A stretch of DNA of 64,000 bases, from the NCBI GenBank assembly GCA_035610365.1, contig CM069432.1, positions 108,953,529 through 109,017,528 of the forward strand, in the 5' to 3' direction. Below are positions 44,255 to 54,230 of this stretch, one piece after another; positions within the stretch are counted from its first letter, which is position 1; every line of letters starts with the position of its first letter. Under the pieces are notes generated by a model. It saw nothing but the letters and a program-made list of their open reading frames with translations, was not told the DNA's origin and made no database searches. The DNA comes from Aquatica leii (lineage: Eukaryota > Arthropoda > Insecta > Coleoptera > Lampyridae). Position numbers and translations under genes: made by a program.

Positions 44255-44987
44255 TACGATGACTTATTATATTTTTAAGATGCAGTCTAACCGTTATCAC
44301 CTCTCCTCTAAAATCAACTAATTTTTGATCCTGATCTGTTATTTTTATAGTTATTTCGTCTATTTGCTTTGTGTTAATTGGTAAATAAATTACATTAGTT
44401 GGAGTTTCTATAATTTTATATCCTGGTGGGACTGTAGGAAAAAAATCATGAATCACATGTACTGGTTCGCCGTTTCGGAATGAACTGGTAACGATATTAC
44501 ATTCTACGCATAATGCGTTTAATCCAAAAATTTTACAAGGAAAATCTGATATGTTTCTTGTATTTGCTTTTAGAATTCTAGGTTTGAAACCCAATAAACT
44601 ACTAATCGAACCTTCCTTAGAGAAATCAATATCCAAAGTGCACTTAAGTTCAGATCGTAAAGTATTATTATTTCCTTTTATGCTTATTGTAGGAGCAGAC
44701 TGAGCTTGATTTATATGTTTGTTTTCATACTTTAAAAGTTGTTTACTTAAATAATTATTAATATCATCAATTTCATAAGAACCTTCAGGAATTTCTATAC
44801 AGCGTTCTGCGCCATTTTGAAGTATAAAATGACATTTATTATTAGAGCTGTATATATTCGCGATTGAATTGAACGTTTCTAAATTTATCAAACCCAAAAC
44901 ATAATCCTCATCTTCTAATATGATAGGAGGATAACATTTACTAAAAAGAACGGATTCCGATCCAGTCAGGGTAAATGTGGAAGACAT
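44238..44987 (-). CDS. Minor-capsid/penton-like protein, left arm copy
   Basis: 249 codons from MSSTFTLTGSESVLFSK. One A fewer in the A-run near 44270 shifts the frame at the very end, so the last residues differ from the right copy and the stop is displaced by a few codons. Otherwise two substitutions were seen. It carries the 'FTLTG..SVL...PPI' start and 'IEIPEGSYEIDDI' block of a protein that accompanies the capsid-like protein in Polinton-type elements; the assignment as minor capsid/penton is from memory. Confidence 0.6.
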   Translation of the reverse strand: MSSTFTLTGSESVLFSKCYPPIILEDEDYVLGLINLETFNSIANIYSSNNKCHFILQNGAERCIEIPEGSYEIDDINNYLSKQLLKYENKHINQAQSAPTISIKGNNNTLRSELKCTLDIDFSKEGSISSLLGFKPRILKANTRNISDFPCKIFGLNALCVECNIVTSSFRNGEPVHVIHDFFPTVPPGYKIIETPTNVIYLPINTKQIDEITIKITDQDQKLVDFRGEVITVRLHLKNIISHRNGTCV

Positions 44988-45118
44988 TATGCTGCTTGTT
45001 ACTCACTAATCTTTTAACTCAACCGCATCAGGAATATATACTAATCTTAAAGTTTAAGTTTAAACTATACCACTTAATGATATTCAAATCTTATTATCTG
45101 AAATTAGAAATGTCATTT

Positions 45119-45140
45119 GAACTAGGATTTGAACCTGGGG
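45119..45140 (-). other. tRNA-like B-box, left arm copy
   Basis: GGATTTGAACC at 45125-45135 is the complement of GGTTCAAATCC, the tRNA B-box/T-loop consensus, mirrored at 48334-48344. See the right-arm entry. The + ORF over this region (44975-45163) is not a gene. Confidence 0.4.
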
Positions 45141-45318
45141 CTTCTCGGTTACAAAGTAGTTAAGCATGCAAATTATCTATAAATTAGGAAATCATCTATT
45201 GTTTATCTGTATTGACGGCTTATACAGTATTTAATCTTTTATTTTGTGATATGTTGAATAAAAAAAGCAAAACTTTTTCTGTATCTACTCGAATTAATAT
45301 CTCTTTCCATATTGATTA

Positions 45319-45570
45319 CTAAAAAAACATATTATTTATCCATTCATCAAATGATAAATTGGCGCTTACATTATTCTTAGAAATATGTTGTAGATTTAAT
45401 ACATCCTGTTTGCAGACTATTGTAAGGTTAGGATTATCATGAATTAATTGTTTTGGAATGCAATCATAGGTTTGACATAAGTAAAAACAATTTATGCTAT
45501 TCTGGTGACCTATACTAAAATGCTCTCTCATTAAATTTTGTTTATCACACGCGACATCTACAAACAGCTT
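45319..45570 (-). pseudogene. C-terminal remnant of a Polinton packaging ATPase
   Basis: About 80 residues (DKQNLMREHFSIGHQNSI, then CFYLCQTYDCIPKQLI, then NPNLTIVCKQDVLNLQHI, ending FDEWINNMFF) resemble the end of the FtsK/A32-like ATPase of Polintons: HxxRHxN, YLxQxYxxIP, LxxFKQDxxNLxxI, MSFxEF. The Walker A and B parts are missing. The ORF start upstream of 45570 is minisatellite. It lies directly upstream of the left-arm capsid genes, in the same direction, just outside the inverted repeat. Confidence 0.62.
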
Positions 45571-45712
45571 TGCAAACCAACCGCTTTGCAAACCGACCAT
45601 TTTGCAAACTGACCACTTTGCAAACCGACCACTTTGCAAACAGCTTTACAAACAGGTGGTTTGTTTGCAAACAGCTTTACAAACAGGTGGTTTGTTTACT
45701 AACAGCTAGTCA
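45562..45712. repeat. Tandem repeats in the Polinton core
   Basis: About five copies of an 18-bp unit related to AACCGACCACTTTGCAAA are followed by two copies of a roughly 33-bp unit with CAGCTTTACAAACAGGTGG. Confidence 0.85.
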
Positions 45713-45734
45713 GTTTGCGATGTTTTGGTTTTTG

Positions 45735-47599
45735 AACGGTTAATCGGTTTGTTAAGACAGTTTTCACTTCCTCCTTTAGACCAATCAAAATTAACCACGC
45801 CCATTAACAACACTTCTAACATCATCCATCTAACAATTTCATTGTTAAAAAGCAAATTGGTTTGTTATATGTAACAGGATAAAATCACACTAACAATTAG
45901 GTCCTATGAAAGTTAGGCCAAATAAACTAAACAACAATTTCCCGCCTAGAAAAGGTAAATTTGATAGCGGTATAAGTTTTTGAAAAGAATGTAGATACTG
46001 ATAAGAACGTCAGAACGGAAAATTCGGTCACTTCTTGTCTTATCACATACGAGGTGGAATGTACATCAGAGCCTGTGCCTAGTGCACCCGGAAAATTACC
46101 GGATCAATTCTGGAAGTACAATTATTATTCTCTGTATATTTGGATTAGTATTATGGATATTTGGTTGTCGTGAATTACAGTAGAGAATCACCGTATTGAA
46201 CGGGATAAAAAAAAAACTACCTCAATTACAAGCAAGCCGCATTACACCTAAGGTAAGCACATTCGATTTTCAGCTTAATAACTAAGCTAACGATAGTCAT
46301 TTTAGGCTTTATTGTTTTTGTTCTTGCCCCTGTTGCTCGTTTTACTTATTTTTGCTTTTTATTCGTTCTCTTGGATTATGGTGTTGTAAATACGTTGTAT
46401 CGCTGTGAGCTGCTTGCGATTTTGGGCCCTTCTATGTACAACTTGTCAACGGGAAGTTTATGTAAAGTAATTCGTCTCGCTGTACTTACTTCGTCAATCT
46501 GTCGCATACATCGGGAACCTGCTTCGACACCCGGAAGCATTGGGGCAACATCGACCTACAAAGTATATGATTTAGTGTGCGTTTGATTAAATATTTGGTA
46601 CGTACCTTCCCATCGATGCAGTTATGCCGAAGACAGCTGCGACAAGGTCAGTCCGTGTATTAGTGTTCGTCCTGATGTACCTGTGCCACTTTACTTGTAA
46701 ATAGTTAAGATTTGTGAAGTTTAACTCACCTGATACCACCACAACAAAATAGGTCATTCACACAAAAAAAAGTAGTCGCTCATACAAAAAAAAATAGCAT
46801 TCACATCACAAACAAAAATAGAACAATCGCACCGCACAAAACAAAAAGGAAACATTCACACCCCAAATAAAAACTAGAAACAAAATAAAAGGGATTCTAT
46901 AAAAACGAAAATAAAAAGACATTCAATCGCATGCAACATGTGTTCAACTTTCAGGCACGTTTTTTTTACACTGTTGTCACTTGTCACTTAACTAAAGAAC
47001 GAAAAATCCCGTCACTTAAAAATTCTTGTTGTGTAAACCGGTCATTGATTCATATTTAGTTTTGCATTGTGATTAAATCATTATTATAAAGAAGGTGATA
47101 CATTTCTGTAGGGGATTCCAACGAGTAACGTTTGTAATTAACGATAAGCGTTTATTTAGTCATTTGATATTTCCTTTATTGTGATTATTATAGTTGCGAC
47201 GTATATGTATGCATATATATATGGTTTACTTGTTATTTTGGGGTAATTGACGAATTGCGCGTTGTAGTAGTTTTGGTCCCTGTAAGAAAAAGAAAAAAAA
47301 ATAAAACACGAAAAGAAACTAATCACCTTTGTCTTGCATTTAATTCAGTTTGTTTTTAAACCAACAAGGTTTACAGTTCATTAGAGAGGGTTAATGACAC
47401 TGTGAGTAAGGTACATTTTGTATATGTATATATTTTATGTGTGTTATATATATATATTTAGGATATAATTAAGGCATTATTATTGGTATGGGGTTTTTGT
47501 TTTATGTTGATTACTGGGGACTTGTATAAACGTGGTTGACGCTGTTTATATATGTATCATCGATTTTGGTTAATTTGTTGATTTGATAGAGAAATAAAC
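45735..47599. other. Polinton core, no gene recognised
   Basis: 45737-45850 (ATCGGTTTGTTAA..., ACCACGCC, AACA.TTCTAA) recurs diverged and in the same direction at 47915-48020, so about 2 kb lies between two direct repeats. The 46371-46586 ORF has no features. 46740-46900 is A-rich low-complexity sequence. Confidence 0.5.
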
Positions 47600-47900
47600 A
47601 CCTTTTGGTTCTTTATCCTTGGCTTTTATTGTTGCCGTCTTTCGCGTGGTGTATTTTAGGTTAGTTGAGTTGGAAGAAGAAAAACCTAGGGCTAATCCCT
47701 CCACTTGGGTTCTGTGGAGGTTGTATGCAGAGTAGTTGCTTCGTTCAGTGGATCACTGAACCCTGGCGCCCGGTAACTGTGACGACCACCAGCACAGTTC
47801 CATCAGATCCACGACCCGAACGAGCTAGCTGGGCGAAGCAATCTACCACCCCCTTCCTCGTCTCCGCACCACCACAGGGAGTAAGGCGTGATATATATTG
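47600..47900 (+). other. Possible LTR-retroelement leader
   Basis: AATAAA (about 47590) is followed by a GC-rich block containing CCCTGGCGCCCGGTAAC near 47762, which resembles an LTR end plus primer-binding site. No paired LTR or coding sequence is seen, so this is weak. Confidence 0.25.
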
Positions 47901-48047
47901 GTTTAATAAATATTAATCGGTTTGTTAAAACGGCTTCCGCATCATGCTTTAGAATTGACCACGCCTCTTAACCACACCTCTAATAACATTTATCTATCAA
48001 TTTGATTGGTCAAAAACCAAATCAGTTGGTTACATTGGTCCGAAAGT

Positions 48048-48178
48048 TCTAATTTGAAACCCGAATATTGAAAGTCAATACCCGAATTTGTAATTTGACA
48101 CCACAAATCGGTTAATTTGAAATAGGAATATTGAAAAGCGACATCCAAATTTGTAATTTGACACCTGAAATCGGTTTG
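48048..48178. repeat. Two-copy tandem repeat at the inner edge of the right arm
   Basis: Two diverged 64-67-bp units share 'GAATATTGAAA', 'AATTTGTAATTTGACACC' and 'AAATCGGTT'. The unit recalls the terminal minisatellite (AATTTGACACCGGAAG), suggesting common origin. Confidence 0.7.
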
Positions 48179-48299
48179 TCGTAGATACAGAAAAAGTTTT
48201 GCTTTTTTTATTCAACATATCACAAAATAAAAGATTAAATACTGTATAAGCCGTCAATACAGATAAACAATAGATGATTTCCTAATTTATAGATAATTT

Positions 48300-48356
48300 G
48301 CATGCTTAACTACTTTGTAACCGAGAAGCCCCAGGTTCAAATCCTAGTTCAAATGA
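48300..48356 (+). other. tRNA-like 3' half (B-box) upstream of the minor-capsid gene
   Basis: CTTTGTAACCGAG followed by GGTTCAAATCC (48334-48344) resembles the anticodon loop/T-arm half of a threonine-type tRNA. The T-stem has four of five pairs. The 5' half and acceptor stem do not fold convincingly, so it is not called as a tRNA gene. It sits about 140 bp upstream of the ATG at 48482 and is mirrored at 45119-45140. Confidence 0.35.
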
Positions 48357-48481
48357 CATTTCTAATTTCAGATAATAAGATTTGAATATCATTAAGTGGT
48401 ATAGTTTAAACTTAAACTTTAAGATTAGTATATATTCCTGATGCGGTTGAGTTAAAAGATTAGTGAGTAACAAGCAGCATA

Positions 48482-49216
48482 ATGTCTTCCACATTTACCC
48501 TGACTGGATCGGAATCCGTTCTTTTTAGTAAATGTTATCCTCCTATCATATTAGAAGATGAGGATTATGTTTTGGGTTTGATAAATTTAGAAACGTTCAA
48601 TTCAATCGCGAATATATACAGCTCTAATAATAAATGTCATTTTATACTTCAAAATGGCGCAGAACGCTGTATAGAAATTCCTAAAGGTTCTTATGAAATT
48701 GATGATATTAATAATTATTTAAGTAAACAACTTTTAAAGTATGAAAACAAACATATAAATCAAGCTCAGTCTGCTCCTACAATAAGCATAAAAGGAAATA
48801 ATAATACTTTACGATCTGAACTTAAGTGCACTTTGGATATTGATTTCTCTAAGGAAGGTTCGATTAGTAGTTTATTGGGTTTCAAACCTAGAATTCTAAA
48901 AGCAAATACAAGAAACATATCAGATTTTCCTTGTAAAATTTTTGGATTAAACGCATTATGCGTAGAATGTAATATCGTTACCAGTTCATTCCGAAACGGC
49001 GAACCAGTACATGTGATTCATGAATTTTTTCCTACAGTCCCACCAGGATATAAAATTATAGAAACTCCAACTAATGTAATTTATTTACCAATTAACACAA
49101 AGCAAATAGACGAAATAACTATAAAAATAACAGATCAGGATCAAAAATTAGTTGATTTTAGAGGAGAGGTGATAACGGTTAGACTGCATCTTAAAAAATA
49201 TAATAAGTCATCGTAA
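48482..49216 (+). CDS. Minor-capsid/penton-like protein, right arm copy (intact)
   Basis: 244 codons, start MSSTFTLTGSESVLFSK, stop TAA overlapping the next ATG (TAATG at 49215-49218). The features are those of the left copy: a beta-rich N-terminal segment with YVLGLINLETFNSI, the PKGSYEIDDINNYL block, and a C-terminal IETPTNVIYLPI followed by VRLHLKK. No signal peptide or transmembrane segment. The family role as a penton/minor capsid component is inferred from recalled Polinton gene content and its place before the major-capsid-like gene. It could be another virion protein. Confidence 0.65.
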   Translation: MSSTFTLTGSESVLFSKCYPPIILEDEDYVLGLINLETFNSIANIYSSNNKCHFILQNGAERCIEIPKGSYEIDDINNYLSKQLLKYENKHINQAQSAPTISIKGNNNTLRSELKCTLDIDFSKEGSISSLLGFKPRILKANTRNISDFPCKIFGLNALCVECNIVTSSFRNGEPVHVIHEFFPTVPPGYKIIETPTNVIYLPINTKQIDEITIKITDQDQKLVDFRGEVITVRLHLKKYNKSS

Positions 49217-49398
49217 TGGGACTTGTGTTTAGCAGAAATAAAAATTGGAGTAAACATTTAAACACTAGCAAAACGACTGAAAACTATATAAATACAAAAA
49301 ATAATACAAAAGTTTTCAGTCGGTCTGCTAAAATCAATCGCTTAACAGAAAAGAATAAAAAATACTTAAAATCTTTAGGGTTAAAAGTACTCACATAA
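49216..49398 (+). CDS. Small basic protein of the capsid gene cluster
   Basis: 60 codons, MGLVFSRNKNWSKHLN to LKSLGLKVLT, rich in Lys/Asn/Ser. It overlaps the upstream stop by one codon and ends 2 bp before the next ATG (49401). Tight spacing suggests one transcript. The conserved-looking LTEKNKKYL-SLGLKVL end suggests a real protein. Function is unknown; a basic nucleic-acid-binding virion component is only a guess. Confidence 0.6.
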   Translation: MGLVFSRNKNWSKHLNTSKTTENYINTKNNTKVFSRSAKINRLTEKNKKYLKSLGLKVLT

Positions 49399-49400
49399 AA

Positions 49401-50330
49401 ATGAATTATGAAATTTTGAATGTAGACGAACCGCCTGTTTTTGATACTACAATCGCATATGCAGAAAAACGAAGTCATCCACCTTATGTATCAAGTTCCT
49501 TTAACAATAACGATGAAATCAGGATTCCTAAACAACATCAAGAATTGTATACGTTACCTTGGTATAGTTCTCTTCATGTACAAGGAAAAGTGGAAGCATA
49601 TGACAATAAAAATGAAAAGATTCAAACACCTAATATTCGATTTGTTAATATGGGTATCTTATTTTTATTTGACGAGATTCGTTTAGAGATCTCTGGAGAA
49701 GTTATCGATCGCGTTAGAAATCCTGGAATTACGTCTGTTCTAAAAGGTTATGTGTCATACAATATAGAAGAAAGCAAAGCTCTTGAAAACGGTGGTTGGT
49801 TTCCCATAGGCAATTCAAGATTATTGGATATATCTTCAGGAAATTTTGATGCGGTTATACCTCTTCGTATGATTTTAGGTTTGTGCGAAGATTTTAAAAA
49901 GGTTGTAGTCAATTGTAGACAAGAATTGGTTTTACTTCGCAGCAATACAGATAATAACGCTTTAGTAGTTGACGACAATACAAAAACTATAAAAGTTCAA
50001 CTAAATAAGGTGATCTGGCGAGTTCCACACATATCTGTTTCAATTACAGAACAATTAAAATTACTTGATGTTGTTAAAAGTGCAGAAGAATTATATATTT
50101 CATTTAGAAGTAGAGAACTACATGAATATCCATCATTACCGCAAACACAAAAACATACTTGGGCTATTAAGACCTCAGTAGAAAAACCACAATGCATAAT
50201 CTTTGGTTTTCAGACGGATAGAAAAAATCAAGTATATAAAGATTGCAGTCGTTTTGATCATTGCAATTTAACTAATATTAAAGTTTTTCTTAATGATGCT
50301 GTATACCCTTACGACAACTTAAATTTATAA
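49401..50330 (+). CDS. Major-capsid-like protein, right arm copy (intact frame)
   Basis: 309 codons from MNYEILNVDEPP, ending YPYDNLNL then TAA. Visible blocks: SSSFNNNDEIRIPKQHQEL, LFLFDEIRLEISGEVIDR, NFDAVIPLRMILGLCEDFKK, VIWRVPHISVS, IIFGFQTDRKNQVYK and FDHCNLTNIKVFLND. I identify it, from memory, with the double-jelly-roll major capsid relatives of Polinton-type elements. It stops at the same point in both arms, where remembered relatives go on, so the truncation came before the palindrome formed. As it stands it is probably too short for a complete double jelly roll. Confidence 0.62.
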   Translation: MNYEILNVDEPPVFDTTIAYAEKRSHPPYVSSSFNNNDEIRIPKQHQELYTLPWYSSLHVQGKVEAYDNKNEKIQTPNIRFVNMGILFLFDEIRLEISGEVIDRVRNPGITSVLKGYVSYNIEESKALENGGWFPIGNSRLLDISSGNFDAVIPLRMILGLCEDFKKVVVNCRQELVLLRSNTDNNALVVDDNTKTIKVQLNKVIWRVPHISVSITEQLKLLDVVKSAEELYISFRSRELHEYPSLPQTQKHTWAIKTSVEKPQCIIFGFQTDRKNQVYKDCSRFDHCNLTNIKVFLNDAVYPYDNLNL

Positions 50331-51169
50331 CCTATAAAAAAATTATTGGAAACATTGATGCAAATACAACACATCACCTAGTATGAGTACGAGAAAAAAA
50401 AATATCTGGGGTCCTATTTTTGAGTTTATTTGACTGATGCAGCCATTAACGGAACGAAATGCTTTGAAAAGGTATTCTTAAAATTGCAATCTCAAACCAA
50501 ACGCATAAGTGTATACTATAAATTAAATAAATTGATAATTTTTTCATTCATGAAATTAATATTTTATCAGCTTTAAAACAAAAATAATTGCTAAATGTAA
50601 TATAAAGTATATCAACTGCGGGAATAAAAACATTTTTATGTTAGTCTTTATAAAAAATGATTTATAAGTTTTAATTGTAATTTAAATGAAGTTAACTGTA
50701 ATACTATTTGAATTGCATACAATAATTATTTAAATAAATTAGTGATTTTCATTGATTTGATTTTATAAGTGCTAATAATGCAAATCCAGTACTAAAACAA
50801 TATTATATAAATTAAATTGACTATTTTTCATTTAAGAAATTACTGTTTTATAAACGGTTAAGGCTGAAGAATGCAAATCAACAAAATTATGAGTGTCAAC
50901 GACTCGTTATATGCTGAGTAAACACTTTAACGTTAGAGTCTTTTATTTTAATTGTAATTTTAATATGCATATAAAACGTATGGATTTCAGTTATTCTTTT
51001 AATCAAATTTACCGGGTGGACCTTATAAACTTAGTGAATTTTTTAATTTAATTTAAACATTAAACGTTCTCAACCTGTAATAATAAAACTAAGTCAACAA
51101 AAAAAATATATGTTAACGACCCTCGTATAATATAACATCTGTGGAAAAAGCAATTTCTTTATGTTACTA

Positions 51170-53183
51170 CCCTAGTAGCACTAAATATTTCATAAATATC
51201 TAAGAAATATTTATTTATTTGTTAAATATTTGAGATGTTAAAAAAATATTTAAAAAACATTTGTAAAGAAATATTTAAAATTAAGCATGGGTAAATGTTA
51301 ATTAAATATTTGTAACAAAATATTTTATATGATATATACATAAATTATTTATAGAAAACATTTCCTGTATTGTAGGCATACTTATAAATATATATTGTAG
51401 CAAAATGCTGTTGGTATGATACTTACACACGTACAATCAATCGATTTTTTGAAGAAATAGATTTTATTGTAATTTTGTATTGATACTTTGCCAGCCAATT
51501 AGGTCTTACTTGTTACTTGCTACAAAGAATATTTAAATGAACATTTTGTATACCATGAGTAGGTACTTATAATTTTTTTAAGTTGACAATGTTGATGATG
51601 ATACCAGCACATGCGTGTTTCTTTGATGCGTGTACGTATTTGTAGTATTTGTAATTCAACGAATTTACGCCAAATAGTCTTTTCTTTTTTGGTTAAATCT
51701 GGTTAAATCTAGGAAATGCTCGTTGATGCTCGCAGCACAAAGAAGATCCGAATAGAACCTGATAAGTGCCATTTGCCTTTAAAATATAGTAACCTCGATT
51801 ACAGTTCAGTTAGGTAAGTGTTTATAATTATAAGACGTAACCTATATGCTTAACATTTATACTTGGCTATTAAATTTTAATTAGTTAATATTTAACAGTA
51901 GATGCATTTGTATAACTTCTTAATTTCTAGAACTAATTGAAAATTATTAAGTCAAAATGTCTTGTAATTCAAGTATTCAAAATACCGATATATAAAAAAA
52001 AGTATGACTGCTTTTGTATCATACGGAAATGCTCAGAATCTAAATGCCAAACCACCAACTGAAGCTCACTTTTCACAGTCTGTACCAGATAATTACAATC
52101 ACCAATATAACACATTTCTAAAGTTGAACGAAAGTAACTGCAATAATTCAGATACAAGTCAACCTCATATTCCACAAAATTCTAAGACAGAAATGGACCT
52201 GAGCATGATGGAAATCCTTCAGACGGCTCACTAACAGGTGATTATTTATTACATTTATACGGTTTACAAGTCATTTCTTTTTAGTATTAAGACAAGTTAC
52301 AGAACTAAAATTTGAAGTAAACAAAATGCCACTTCAGATAGATAGGATTGAAAAATTGCTAAGCAGCTTTATGACAGAGAACGTGCTTGGCAAAGGTGAT
52401 AACGATGGCGACTTTTTAAACAACATTCCTCTTGGTAGCGTGAAGCGCAATCACTAGTTTCGATTCCGAAATAAAATCAGATAAAAGAAAATTTAAGAAA
52501 TTGGTGAGTTCGTTTAACTATTTCTTCGGTTTATAACTTTCTGTATTGTAGGCTCATTTGTTATATTTATTAGGAGGAGATACCACTCAAAAAATTGTAT
52601 ATTCTCATATGAATAAATTAATCACAAATGAGGCAGGTGTATTATACTCTGGCCAAGGAAAGAAAAAGAAATTGCCTTTTATGAACTTAACTTTGTATAA
52701 TGTAATTTTAGGTAAGTGCATACTTTATTACAATTCTCATTTCTGGCAATAAGTTGCTTTATTTTTTTATGCTTATTATAAAATAAATTCAACTATATTT
52801 CAGTTGCGACTAGAAAATGGTTGCCTACAGCTACGGAAGTGGATATAAAAAATCAGTTGCACTTTTCTTGGCCACAGCAAAGTCACGCATAAAACCATTT
52901 GGAACTGAAAACGACGATGACATTCAGTAGTCACATATAAAAAGATTTTATTTCGAAATAATAAATATTTTGTTAATAATAAAAATAAATATTTTTGAAA
53001 TGAGCTCTATCAAATATTTATTAAATATGGAACTTCAAACATAATCTCAATATTTTCTAAATATTTAAAAATATTTAGAAATCATTTTCTAAAACATTTG
53101 TATGACATTAAAAAGAGTGGCGCTAAAGATATTTCCTAAATGTTTTTATGCAAATATTTGTAGAATATTTGGTGCTACTAGGG
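51170..53183 (+). mobile_element. TA-target DNA transposon carrying a DUF4806-like gene, in the right Polinton arm
   Basis: 2014 bp with termini CCCTAGTAGCACTAAATATT and, inverted, CCCTAGTAGCACCAAATATT, flanked by TA on both sides (51168-51169, 53184-53185). The left arm keeps the empty site (TTACTATAATAATG, complement near 42290-42300). The ends are rich in repeated AAATATTT. The only coding content is a spliced gene of the DUF4806 type; no recognisable DDE transposase. Confidence 0.83.
51719..52892 (+). pseudogene. DUF4806-like protein, multi-exon, one frameshift
   Basis: Probable exons: about 51720-51812 (KKIRIEPDKCHLPLKYSNLD before GTAAGT), 52004-52235, 52287-52502, 52553-52710 and 52804-52892. 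The exon ending near 52502 has a 1-base frame change around 52440, between FLNNIPLGSV and a block starting AITSFDSEIKS. The next exons read LYLLGGDTTQKIVYSHMNKL, then YSGQGKKKKLPFMNL, then RKWLPTATEVDIKNQL, stop at 52890-52892. This is the layout of the DUF4806 domain, common in insect transposon-linked genes of unknown function. The frameshift makes it a likely pseudogene. Confidence 0.65.
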
Positions 53184-54007
53184 TATAATAATGTAAGTAA
53201 GTAAAGTTAAAATATTTCTAATACTATAATCTAAATTAAATAAATGGATTATTTTTGCATTGAAGAAATTATATAACTACATTGTTCGCAATGTCTAGAT
53301 TTGTAACATGAAATTTACTCAATAGTTAAATCAGCATTTTGTTTGTGTATATAAATAGTAATAGCTATGAATGAAATTTATATTAAGAACTAATTGCTCA
53401 TTTTTTAAATTTACATTCTAAATTAAAATTAACTAAACACTTTTAAATGCATATAATATATTAAATGTAACATAATCAAGGAGTTCATTCGACTGATGCC
53501 GCAACTAAATGATTTAAAAAATGTATTCTTAAAATTGCAATCTTAAACCAAACGCATAAGTGTATATACTATAAATTAAATAAATTGATAATTTTTTTAT
53601 TCATGACATTAATATTTTATAAGCTTTAAAACGAAAATAATTGCTAAATGTAATATAAAATGTAATACCATCTGCATTGTTTTGTTAGTCTTTATAAAAA
53701 ATAATTTAAATTGTAACATAATAGAGTTAACTGTAATACTATTTGAATTGCATACAATAATTACTTAAATAAATTAGTGATTTTCATTGATTTGATTTTA
53801 TAAGTGCTATAAAAAAATTTATGAATCTGCAAGAAGTCATATTTTAAAAAAACCGAGGTATATGAACTTTGTAGTTAATTCAGCGTTTTTTGCAGATGAT
53901 TGAACTTAAGCGGAAACAAAGTACACACCGTAAGTTCATTATAGAAAATTTGTTGATTCATCATAGCTAATGAACTCGAAAACATTTGATGACAACGCAC
54001 AGCAATG

Positions 54008-54230
54008 AAATCTGACACCGGAAGCTGTAATCCGATACCGGAAGTTGAAATTCGACACCGGAAGTTGAAATCCGACACCGGAAGCTGTAATCTGACACCG
54101 GAAGTTGTAATTTGGCATCGGAAGTTGAAATTTGATACCGGATGTTGTAATTCGATACCGGAAGTTGTAATCTGACACCGGAAGTAGAAAGTCGAAACCG
54201 GAAGTTGGAATTCGACACCGGTCTGAAAAT
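54008..54230 (-). repeat. 20-bp minisatellite near the right Polinton end
   Basis: About 11 copies of the complement of the left-end unit. The order of variants differs from the left end, so the arrays have turned over independently. The three minus-strand ORFs here are repeat products. Confidence 0.93.

Noticed and set aside
44975-45163. 62-codon ORF with an identical partner at 48306-48494
   Set aside because: Opposite strand of the capsid-gene upstream region, duplicated only because the arms are inverted copies. No initiation or domain evidence.
48300-48356. A true tRNA gene
   Set aside because: Only the anticodon-loop/T-arm half fits; the 5' half and acceptor stem do not pair.
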